Shown: positions 1 to 5,487 of the stretch, one piece after another
Layout: each line of letters starts with the position of its first letter
Position numbering within the stretch: the stretch's first letter is position 1
NCBI GenBank assembly: GCA_964426135.1
Contig: CAYRPN010000181.1
Coordinates: 1 to 9,087 of the forward strand
Origin: CAYRPN01 sp964426135
GTDB lineage: Bacteria > Planctomycetota > Phycisphaerae > Phycisphaerales > Phycisphaeraceae
Direction: 5' to 3'
DNA length: 9,087 bases
Translations under genes and position numbers: made by a program
Notes under the pieces: model-generated
The model's database searches: none
The model's input: only the letters and a program-made list of their open reading frames with translations
What the model was told of the DNA's origin: nothing

Positions 1-3
1 ACC

Positions 4-56
4 CTGAAATTTCAGCAATTCGACAACGTGTCGTTGTTGGCCGCGTGAGGTATAAG
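4..56 (+). promoter_or_regulatory. possible promoter/operator upstream of the ATP-grasp gene
   Basis: Positions 4-15 form a perfect 12-bp palindrome (CTGAAATTTCAG), and positions 23-37 form an inverted repeat (ACAACG, 3-nt spacer, CGTTGT). A -10-like TATAAG lies at 51-56, only 8 nt before the ATG at 65, and no good -35 box sits 16-18 bp upstream. If TATAAG is used, the transcript would start at about 63-65 and be nearly leaderless, which fits the weak, distant Shine-Dalgarno (GAGG at 47-50, 14 nt from the ATG). The palindromes could be repressor sites. All of this is inference from short motifs. Confidence 0.25.
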
Positions 57-64
57 ATCGTCGC

Positions 65-1498
65 ATGGACTTCGCGGGCTACCAGACCGAAGGCTTCTAC
101 GACGAACTCATCGATGAGGACGGCAAGCCCCGCGCGTTCGCCGCGCCGCTGATCTCCCGCATCAACAAGCTACCCGCCGGCGACCTGCTTCGCCGCCAGG
201 CCGCCGCGGAAGCGATGATGATGCAGATGGGCGCGACGTTCACGGTCTACGGCAACAAGGAGGGCACCGAGAAGATTCTGCCCTTCGACCTGATTCCGCG
301 CATCGTCGATGCCGCGGACTGGAGCCACATCGAGCGCGGACTGCGCCAGCGCATCCGCGCGTTGAACCTCTTCATCGACGACGTTTACCACGACCAGAAG
401 ATCCTCCGCGACGGTTTCGTGCCGGCCCATCTCGTGCACACGGCGTCCACGTTTCGCCGGCAGTGCGTCGGGTTCAATCCGCCGCAGGGCGTCTGGATTC
501 ACGTCACCGGCACCGACCTGGTGCGCGACGGCGACGGCGAGTTCTACGTGCTGGAGGACAACCTGCGCACGCCGTCGGGCGTCTCGTACCTGCTGCAGAA
601 CCGCGAGGTGCTCAAGCGCACGTTCCCGCGCGTGTTCAAGACGATGCGCGTCCGGCCTGTCGTGGACTATCCGAACCGCCTGCTGGACACGCTGCGCGGG
701 GTGGCGCCGAAGGATGTGACGTCGCCGAACGTGGTGGTGCTGACGCCGGGGGTTTTCAACAGCGCCTATTTCGAGCATTCATTCCTCGCACAGCAGATGG
801 GCGTGGAACTGGTGGAGGGCCGGGATCTGGTCGTGCATGAAGGCTTCGTGAAGATGCGCACGACGCAGGGCCTCGAGCGCGTCGACGTGATCTATCGCCG
901 CATCGACGACGATTACATCGATCCGATGGAGTTCCGCGCTGACTCGATGCTGGGCGTGCCGGGCCTGATGGAGGTTTACCGCGCCGGTCGCGTGAGCCTG
1001 GCGAATGCGCCGGGCACGGGCGTGGCGGACGACAAGGCGATCTATGCGTATGTGCCGGCGATCATTCGCTACTACCTGAAGGAAGATCCGATCCTCAGCA
1101 ACGTGCCGACCTATGTCTGCGACAAGCCGGTGGAGTGCGAGCACGTGCTTGCGAACCTCGACAAGTTCGTCGTGAAAGCGGTGAACTTGTCGGGCGGCTA
1201 CGGCATGCTGATCGGGCCGCACGCCTCGGCGGCGCAGCGCGAGGAGTTCGCCGCCCGCATCAAGGCGAGCCCGCGCGACTACATCGCCCAGCCGATGCTC
1301 AGCCTGTCGCGCGTGCCGTGCATCTATGGCGACCATTTCGAGGGACGCCACGTCGACCTGCGCCCGTACGTGCTCTACGGCAAGGAAATCTACGTCGTCC
1401 CCGGCGGCCTGACCCGCGTCGCCTTGACCAAGGGTTCACTCGTCGTGAACAGCTCCCAGGGCGGCGGCAGCAAGGACACGTGGGTGCTGGGGGAATAG
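65..1498 (+). CDS. circularly permuted ATP-grasp protein (COG2308, DUF404/DUF407 type)
   Basis: Full-length 477-aa member of the circularly permuted ATP-grasp family, predicted to activate a carboxylate with ATP and form an amide or peptide bond; the substrate is unknown for the family. Family landmarks are visible: an N-terminal YDEL..DGKPR segment (12-23), VLEDNLRTPSGVSY (162-175), YRRIDDDYIDP (277-287), the glycine-rich KAVNLSGGYG (371-380, likely nucleotide binding), DLRPYVLYG (431-439), PGGLTRVAL (446-454) and the terminal NSSQGGGSKDTWVL (462-475). No signal peptide or membrane segment is seen, so it should be cytoplasmic. The ATG at 65 puts the family N-terminus close to the start; the Shine-Dalgarno is weak and a leaderless start is possible. 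The alpha-E gene, its standard partner, follows after 109 nt. Family assignment is secure; biochemical role is inferred. Confidence 0.93.
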   Translation: MDFAGYQTEGFYDELIDEDGKPRAFAAPLISRINKLPAGDLLRRQAAAEAMMMQMGATFTVYGNKEGTEKILPFDLIPRIVDAADWSHIERGLRQRIRALNLFIDDVYHDQKILRDGFVPAHLVHTASTFRRQCVGFNPPQGVWIHVTGTDLVRDGDGEFYVLEDNLRTPSGVSYLLQNREVLKRTFPRVFKTMRVRPVVDYPNRLLDTLRGVAPKDVTSPNVVVLTPGVFNSAYFEHSFLAQQMGVELVEGRDLVVHEGFVKMRTTQGLERVDVIYRRIDDDYIDPMEFRADSMLGVPGLMEVYRAGRVSLANAPGTGVADDKAIYAYVPAIIRYYLKEDPILSNVPTYVCDKPVECEHVLANLDKFVVKAVNLSGGYGMLIGPHASAAQREEFAARIKASPRDYIAQPMLSLSRVPCIYGDHFEGRHVDLRPYVLYGKEIYVVPGGLTRVALTKGSLVVNSSQGGGSKDTWVLGE

Positions 1499-1555
1499 CC
1501 ACCTGACTCGCAAGCCGATGAACAACTGTTGAACTGGTTGATTGCCTTGCTGCTT

Positions 1556-1597
1556 TCTGTCCTCTGTCTTGTGTCCTCTGTCCTCTATCCTCTGCCC
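1556..1597. repeat. six degenerate 7-nt tandem repeats (TCTGTCC)
   Basis: Six consecutive heptads fill 1556-1597 in the ATP-grasp/alpha-E gap: TCTGTCC, TCTGTCT, TGTGTCC, TCTGTCC, TCTATCC, TCTGCCC, followed by a C/T-rich tail up to the alpha-E ATG. On the minus strand the unit reads GGACAGA. From memory, similar GGACAGAGGACAGA-type heptads recur in planctomycete and other environmental genomes and create spurious peptides such as RTQDRGQRTQDRG; I cannot verify copy number here. Nothing suggests that it encodes protein. The tract occupies the place where the downstream gene's ribosome binding site should be. Confidence 0.75.
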
Positions 1598-1607
1598 CCT
1601 GACTCCC

Positions 1608-2636
1608 ATGCTCAGCCGCGTCGCCGAATCGATTTACTGGATGAGCCGCTACGTGGAGCGTGCCGAGAACGTCGCGCGCTTCATCGAAGTGAACATGGTT
1701 TTCACGCTCGACCTGCCCGGCACCGTCGGCTCGCCCGCCGCCGCCGTCTCCGAGGCCCAGCAGTGGGAGCCGCTGTTGGCCACCAGCGCCGATGAGCAGG
1801 CATTCCGCGAGCGCTACCCGGCTGCCACGCAGGAGAATGTTGTTTACTTTCTGACGTTCGATCAGCAGAACCCCAACTCCATTCTCTCCTGCCTTCACCG
1901 CGCCAGGGAGAACGCCCGCAGCGTGCGCGAGATCATTTCTTCGGCGATGTGGGAACACCTGAACACCGCCTACCGCGCCACCCGCGATGCCGCCCCCGAA
2001 GCCCCGGGCATCGCGACCGCCGACAAACCAGCCGCCGATCCGGGCCACACCTTCTTCGACCGAATCAAGCTCGTGAGCCTGCTCTTCTGCGGCCTCTGCG
2101 ACAACACGTTCTCCCGCGGCGAAGGCTGGCACTTCGCGTACCTCGGCCGCATGGTGGAACGCGCCGACAAGACTGCCCGCATTCTCGACGTGAAGTCCTT
2201 CATGCTGCTGCCCCACAAGGATTACACCGGCACGCCCTACGACACGCTGCTGTGGACCGCGCTGCTCCGCTCGGCCAGCGCGTTTGAAATGTATCGCAAA
2301 CGGCATGGACCGATCGATGCGAATCGCGTGGCGGAGTTCCTCATCCTCGACCGCCAGTTCCCGCGTTCCATCCGCTTCTGCATCCAGCAGGCGGAGCAGT
2401 CGCTGCTGGCCATCGCCGGTTCCGCCGCGCTGAAGTCCGCGGCCGGCGAACGAATCGGGAAACTGCGAGGCGAACTCGACATGGCGCACATCTCCGAAAT
2501 CATGCGCCGCGGACTGCACGAGTACCTCGACCGCTTCCAACTCGACCTGAACTCGGTCGACGATGCGCTATTTGAAACCTTCTTCGCCCGCCGCATCGTC
2601 GCCGCCGCGCCGTTCGTGCCGATGGAGCAGCAGTGA
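1608..2636 (+). CDS. alpha-E domain protein (COG2307, DUF403 type)
   Basis: The 342-aa all-helical alpha-E protein is the usual partner of the circularly permuted ATP-grasp protein encoded just upstream; the pair is proposed to act in synthesis or modification of a peptide, with no defined reaction for this subunit. The family N-terminus MLSRVAESIYWMSRYVERAENVAR (described by its key residues: SRVAES at 3-8, Y10, W11, SRYVERAEN at 13-21) begins at the ATG at 1608. Further signatures are ENARSVREIISSAMWEHLN (101-119), the FSRGEGWHFAYLGR region (168-181) followed by ERADKTARILD (184-194), and FLILDRQFPRSIRFC (244-258). An in-frame ATG at 1542 would add 22 residues read through the heptad repeats and is rejected. 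No purine-rich Shine-Dalgarno precedes 1608, so translation may depend on unstructured C/T-rich mRNA. Residues 124-147 are an Ala/Pro-rich insert-like stretch. Confidence 0.92.
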   Translation: MLSRVAESIYWMSRYVERAENVARFIEVNMVFTLDLPGTVGSPAAAVSEAQQWEPLLATSADEQAFRERYPAATQENVVYFLTFDQQNPNSILSCLHRARENARSVREIISSAMWEHLNTAYRATRDAAPEAPGIATADKPAADPGHTFFDRIKLVSLLFCGLCDNTFSRGEGWHFAYLGRMVERADKTARILDVKSFMLLPHKDYTGTPYDTLLWTALLRSASAFEMYRKRHGPIDANRVAEFLILDRQFPRSIRFCIQQAEQSLLAIAGSAALKSAAGERIGKLRGELDMAHISEIMRRGLHEYLDRFQLDLNSVDDALFETFFARRIVAAAPFVPMEQQ

Positions 2637-2766
2637 TGGCGAGTTGCGTTTCATCGTGAAATAGGAAAGGGCGAGCGGATCGACGTGCGGCGCGAATCTG
2701 GTCTTGGCTCTGATTCACGGATATGATGCTTCAATCGATTCTTGCGGACTTGCGGAGACTCCTGCC

Positions 2767-3042
2767 ATGACCATGCCGGTGCTGCTTGAAAAGACGAACG
2801 GGCACTTTCGCGCGAGCCTTGCCGGTTCCGAACGGTTGTCCGCCGAGGGCGAATCGGCCGACGCGGCCATCCAAGCGCTGCGATGCAAGCTGGATGAGAA
2901 GCGGGTTGCCGGCGAGTTGGTCGACATCCATTTTCCGCTGACGGGCGTTTCCGGGCTTGCGGGGATTTTCGCCGACGATCCGACCCTTCCTGAAATCGTT
3001 GCCGACATCTATCGCCAGCGCGACGCGGAACGCCCGGCATGA
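2767..3042 (+). CDS. HicB-like small antitoxin paired with a PIN toxin
   Basis: A 91-aa protein, predicted antitoxin. Residues 1-57 have the pattern of HicB-like folds (a short strand, then NGHFRASL, AEGESADAAIQALR with a helix, then ELVDIHFP), and the tail LAGIFADDPTLPEIVADIYRQRD (64-86) is an acidic amphipathic segment of the kind that wraps the toxin in VapB-like antitoxins. The chosen ATG has GGAG at 2754-2757, 9 nt upstream; a second ATG at 2773 and an upstream in-frame TTG at 2704 fit less well. Its stop overlaps the toxin start (ATGA at 3039-3042), so the two are translationally coupled. Upstream, a TATGAT at 2722-2727 and a palindrome AATCGATT at 2733-2740 could be promoter and operator, but no good -35 is present. 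No classical DNA-binding domain is obvious, so autoregulation is uncertain. The family call rests on memory of similar proteins next to PIN genes. Confidence 0.8.
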   Translation: MTMPVLLEKTNGHFRASLAGSERLSAEGESADAAIQALRCKLDEKRVAGELVDIHFPLTGVSGLAGIFADDPTLPEIVADIYRQRDAERPA

Positions 3043-3455
3043 TCGCCTTCGATACGGACATTCTCAGCGACATCCTTCGAGGCGATCCGGTGCTTGCCCG
3101 GCGAGCAGCGACTTGCCCCATCGATGAACAGTTCGTACCCATCGTTGTGGTCGAAGAAATGCTTCGCGGACGATTCAACGCCATTCGCCTGTGTGAGGCT
3201 GGCCAATCGCGTCTGACGATCGATCGAGCCTACCAACTCTTCGAAGCAACGCTTGTCGCATTCAGAAAGTTTCGCACCCTTTCTTACACAGGTCCGGCGC
3301 ACGACCAGTTTCAAGCTTGGCGAGCAAAGAAGATTCGCATCGGAACCCAGGATCTGCGAATCGCCGCCATCTGCGTGACTCATTCCAAGACGCTCGTCAC
3401 CCGCAACAAACGCGACTTCGACCAGGTGCCCGGCCTCCGTTTTGAAGTCTGGTGA
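3039..3455 (+). CDS. PIN-domain (VapC-type) toxin, predicted ribonuclease
   Basis: A 138-aa single PIN domain of normal VapC length. Family members are Mg2+-dependent endoribonucleases that cleave tRNA, rRNA or mRNA; the target here is unknown. Acidic active-site candidates are at the expected places: D5 in FDTDILSD, E39/E40 in VVVEEMLRG, D105 in GTQDLRIAA, and D126 in the closing TRNKRDFDQVPGL. The helix after GTQDLRIAA (ICVTHSKTLVTRN) matches the typical VapC C-terminal half. All four acidic positions are present, so the gene looks intact. It overlaps the upstream antitoxin by 4 nt. Its stop lies only 17 nt from the stop of the convergent oxidoreductase gene, leaving no room for an independent terminator. 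Confidence 0.9.
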   Translation: MIAFDTDILSDILRGDPVLARRAATCPIDEQFVPIVVVEEMLRGRFNAIRLCEAGQSRLTIDRAYQLFEATLVAFRKFRTLSYTGPAHDQFQAWRAKKIRIGTQDLRIAAICVTHSKTLVTRNKRDFDQVPGLRFEVW

Positions 3456-3472
3456 GTCGTATCCTCGTTCGC

Positions 3473-4933
3473 TCACACCACCCGCTCCGGAATCACGAAA
3501 GGCGCTCGATACTCGCGCGTCAGCAGTTTGCTCGCCGCGGGGTCGCCGATGATCTGTTCGCTCGCCGGGTCGAAAGTCAGCGTCTTGCCGAGCATGTAGT
3601 TCGTCTCTTCCAGTTTCACGTTGTTCTGTTTCAGGTGATCCTGCATCCGCTCGAATGTCTCCACCGCCACCTTGTTGTCGCCCAGGCTCTTGCTCTGCTT
3701 ACTGAACGGCACCTCTTCGCCCATGCGGTAACTGATGTTCGCCAGATGAACCAAGGCACTGCTCAGGTGGCCTTCCAGCACATCGGCGTGCTGCTCGTCG
3801 CGGTTGCGCGTGCGCATCACGTGAATGAAATTGGCGAACTGTCCGCCCGGCCCGCGCTTGCCCTCCGCCGCCGGCAGCGGCTCCGGTTTGTCGCTGCCTG
3901 TGGGCGTGAAATTCTTGTCGCCCGACACCGTGCCCTTCTCGAAGACGGTCACGTTGCCCACGCCCTGCCCCAGGTACCCGTTCGTGCGCAGCCCGCGAAC
4001 CTCGAACACCAGCAACGGCTTGTCCGGCCCGTAATCGAAGAACGCAATCTGCGTGTTGGGCGTCTGGCCCTGATCCTTGTAGCCGAAGCGCCCGCCGATC
4101 GAGAACACTTTCACCGGCAGTTCCACGCCTGCGACCCAGCGCGCCTTGTCCATCTCGTGAACGCCCTGGTTGCCGATGTCGCCGTTGCCGAAATCCCAGA
4201 ACCAGTGCCAGTTGTAGTGGACGAGATTCTTGTGATAAGGCTGCTGCGGCGCGGGCCCCAGCCAGAGGTTGAAATCCACGCCCGCCGGCGGCTCTTCATT
4301 CGGCTTCACGCCGATCGATCCCCGGCCCTTGTAGCAAAGCCCGCGCGACACCAGCACCTTGCCCAGCGTGCCTTCCTTCCTGATCTGCGCCAGTTTCGCC
4401 CAACTGCCGCTCGACCGGCTCTGCGTGCCGTGCTGCACCACGCGGTTGTTCTTCCTTGCCAGCTCAACCAGGATCCGCCCTTCGCGCACATTGTGGCTCA
4501 GCGGCTTCTCCACATACACGTCCTTGCCCGCCTGCACCGCGAAGATCGACATCGGCGCGTGCCAGTGATTCGTCGTGGCGATCGAGATCGCATCCAGGCC
4601 CGGATCATCGAGTGCCTTGCGAAAATCCTGCACCGCCTGCACCTTGTACTTGCCCTTGTCCTCGATCGTCTTGGTCCGGCTGGCGAAGAGGCGCGAGTCC
4701 GGATCGATGATCGTGGTGATCTGCACATCCTTCATCCCCAGGTACTCGCCGATGTGCGAACCGCCCCGGCCGTTGATGCCGGCCACCGCGATGTTGATGC
4801 GGTCGTTGGCGCCGATGACCCGCGCGTGGCCCCTGGTGCCCGACAGCGCGACGGTCGCCCCGGCGATGGCGAGCGAACTGCCGCGGAGAAAATCGCGACG
4901 CGTGAGACGGGATGTGGATCGTGGGTTGGACAT
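3473..4933 (-). CDS. Tat-exported Gfo/Idh/MocA family oxidoreductase (copy 1)
   Basis: A 486-aa NAD(P)-dependent oxidoreductase of the Gfo/Idh/MocA family, which act on sugars, inositols and related polyols; the substrate cannot be read from the sequence. A Tat signal occupies residues 8-31 (SRLTRRDFLRG followed by a hydrophobic Ala-rich stretch), so the protein should be exported folded. The Rossmann loop is AGINGRGG (51-58); NHWHAPM is at 122-128 and the catalytic-lysine motif is VEKPLSHN (141-148). QHGTQSRS (167-174), FNLWLGPAPQQPY (221-233) and HYNWHWFWDFGNGDIGNQGVHEMD (239-262, candidate H259) are typical of the planctomycete subgroup. The ATG at 4933 is chosen because AAGGAG sits 9 nt upstream and the Tat motif follows; the open frame upstream to 5161 is leader sequence. 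It is convergent with the toxin gene. A promoter is predicted at 5190-5218, giving a leader of about 250 nt. Confidence 0.93.
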   Translation of the reverse strand: MSNPRSTSRLTRRDFLRGSSLAIAGATVALSGTRGHARVIGANDRINIAVAGINGRGGSHIGEYLGMKDVQITTIIDPDSRLFASRTKTIEDKGKYKVQAVQDFRKALDDPGLDAISIATTNHWHAPMSIFAVQAGKDVYVEKPLSHNVREGRILVELARKNNRVVQHGTQSRSSGSWAKLAQIRKEGTLGKVLVSRGLCYKGRGSIGVKPNEEPPAGVDFNLWLGPAPQQPYHKNLVHYNWHWFWDFGNGDIGNQGVHEMDKARWVAGVELPVKVFSIGGRFGYKDQGQTPNTQIAFFDYGPDKPLLVFEVRGLRTNGYLGQGVGNVTVFEKGTVSGDKNFTPTGSDKPEPLPAAEGKRGPGGQFANFIHVMRTRNRDEQHADVLEGHLSSALVHLANISYRMGEEVPFSKQSKSLGDNKVAVETFERMQDHLKQNNVKLEETNYMLGKTLTFDPASEQIIGDPAASKLLTREYRAPFVIPERVV

Positions 4934-4989
4934 GGCGAGGCTCCTTGTCGGCGGAATTGAGCAGGCGCGGGGGACAGTTACAGGAATCG

Positions 4990-5110
4990 AAAGTGGCCGG
5001 TCACCGCACCCCCACCCCCTCCATTTCGAGCGCAACTCCTTGCGCGACAATCTTCTGCGCCCATGACTGCCACAAAGGTAGGACACTTTCCGGCCACTTT
5101 GGATGGCCGG
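4990..5110 (-). promoter_or_regulatory. candidate structured 5' leader with mutually exclusive stems
   Basis: This stretch would be transcribed on the minus strand from the promoter at 5190-5218 towards the oxidoreductase. CCGGCCACTTT at 5090-5100 (plus strand) is perfectly complementary over 11 nt to AAAGTGGCCGG at 4990-5000, and its CCGGCCA part is also complementary over 7 nt to TGGCCGG at 5104-5110. The two pairings exclude each other. Between them a 6-bp stem (5030-5035 with 5040-5045) displays GGAG in its 4-nt loop in the transcript sense. After an 11-nt spacer a 7-codon reading frame follows (minus strand, 5024-5001: MEGVGVR). This resembles an attenuator or leader-peptide layout, but a degraded MITE with 11-bp terminal repeats would show the same outer symmetry. 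No known riboswitch class was recognised. Confidence 0.35.
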
Positions 5111-5189
5111 TCGGATGCATGAGGCATGCGATCCAACGCAGCGCAATGAATAGAGCCGCACCGGGATGGACCTGGAACGTCATGCCGAT

Positions 5190-5218
5190 ATTGTACCTAA
5201 TAATAACCTTTTTCGCAA
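5190..5218 (-). promoter_or_regulatory. sigma70-like promoter driving oxidoreductase copy 1
   Basis: On the minus strand TTGCGA (5218-5213) is followed after exactly 17 nt by TACAAT (5195-5190). The match is 4 of 6 for the -35 and 5 of 6 for the -10. The spacer is A/T-rich in an otherwise GC-rich region. Transcription would begin near 5183 and run through about 250 nt of leader into the gene starting at 4933. The MITE-like element ends only 17 bp upstream of the -35 box, so its insertion could have changed upstream regulation of this promoter. Confidence 0.55.
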
Positions 5219-5235
5219 GAAACGGAGGACCATCG

Positions 5236-5423
5236 TCAGGGCTTTTCAATTCTCGCTGGTCAGGGGTTGCTCCGATCAACCACAAATGACACAAAGGCAC
5301 GAAGGACACGAAACAAAGATGAGATGACTCGATTTTCGAGTCATGTCTTTGTGTACTTCGTGCCTTTGTGTCCTTTGTGGTTCAAATGGAAACCCGCTGA
5401 TTCCCGAGAACTGAAAAGCCCTG
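5236..5423. mobile_element. MITE-like palindromic element with 9-bp target duplication
   Basis: The ends are inverted repeats: CAGGGCTTTTCAATTCTCG at 5237-5255 and its complement at 5405-5423, matching at 18 of 19 positions. Immediately outside, GGACCATCG occurs directly repeated at 5227-5235 and 5424-5432, as expected of a 9-bp target site duplication; T5236 is the only unpaired base between duplication and repeat. Inside, a diverged 22-nt spacer on each side (10 of 22 positions symmetrical) leads to a second inverted repeat at 5278-5382 and a central perfect 9-bp stem (5324-5332 with 5336-5344, loop TTT). No transposase or significant reading frame is present, so the element is non-autonomous and would need a transposase elsewhere in the genome. 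The whole can fold as one long hairpin and might terminate transcription arriving from the RloB-like gene. The parent transposon family was not identified. Confidence 0.75.
5278..5382. repeat. nested inverted repeat of the ACAAAGG/ACGAAGG type
   Basis: The left arm beginning AACCACAAATGACACAAAGG at 5278 pairs with the right arm ending in TCCTTTGTGGTT at 5382; the outer 32 positions match at 30. Both arms are built of short units such as GACACAAAGG and GCACGAAGG. The left arm carries about 8 extra nucleotides before the central 9-bp stem (5324-5344). From memory, AACCACAAAGGACACGAAGG-type sequences are scattered through many environmental bacterial genomes with no known function, and translate to spurious NHKGHEGHE-type peptides. 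Here the repeat is nested symmetrically within the CAGGGCTTTTC terminal repeats, so it is the core of the mobile element rather than an independent feature. Confidence 0.8.
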
Positions 5424-5487
5424 GGACCATCGCGGATCGTCGACCGGCCTTGAGGCGACGGCGCGGACCCTCGCGCTCACGACGGCG

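Noticed and set aside
1556..1597. CRISPR-like array
   Set aside because: Units are 7 nt in tandem with no spacers and no cas genes nearby.
1542..1607. Upstream ATG start for the alpha-E gene
   Set aside because: It would add 22 residues encoded by the 7-nt repeats, outside the family's conserved N-terminus, which begins exactly at the 1608 ATG.
1299..2540. 413-codon open frame on the minus strand
   Set aside because: It covers the alpha-E gene and the end of the ATP-grasp gene in antisense, runs through the heptad repeat as a QDRGQ-type stretch, and shows no domain.
2704..2727. Promoter TTGGCT/TATGAT for the toxin-antitoxin operon
   Set aside because: The spacing is only 12 nt, too short for a sigma70-type promoter; TATGAT alone is weak evidence.
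3452..4960. 502-codon open frame on the plus strand
   Set aside because: It lies antisense to the well-supported Gfo/Idh/MocA gene (clear Tat, Rossmann and EKP motifs) and its translation is Arg/His/Ala-rich with no recognisable domain.
5001..5309. 102-codon minus-strand open frame upstream of oxidoreductase copy 1
   Set aside because: It spans the promoter, part of the MITE-like element and the leader; no domain and no good ribosome binding site. Only its last 7 codons (5024-5001) might be a leader peptide, and that is speculative.
5278..5382. tRNA or other structured RNA gene
   Set aside because: The hairpin is a simple two-arm palindrome within a transposon-like element, without cloverleaf or known RNA features.
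5236..5423. Intrinsic terminator as the main identity of the hairpin
   Set aside because: It is far longer than a terminator stem, has no terminal U-tract, and is flanked by a 9-bp duplication; termination may be a side effect only.
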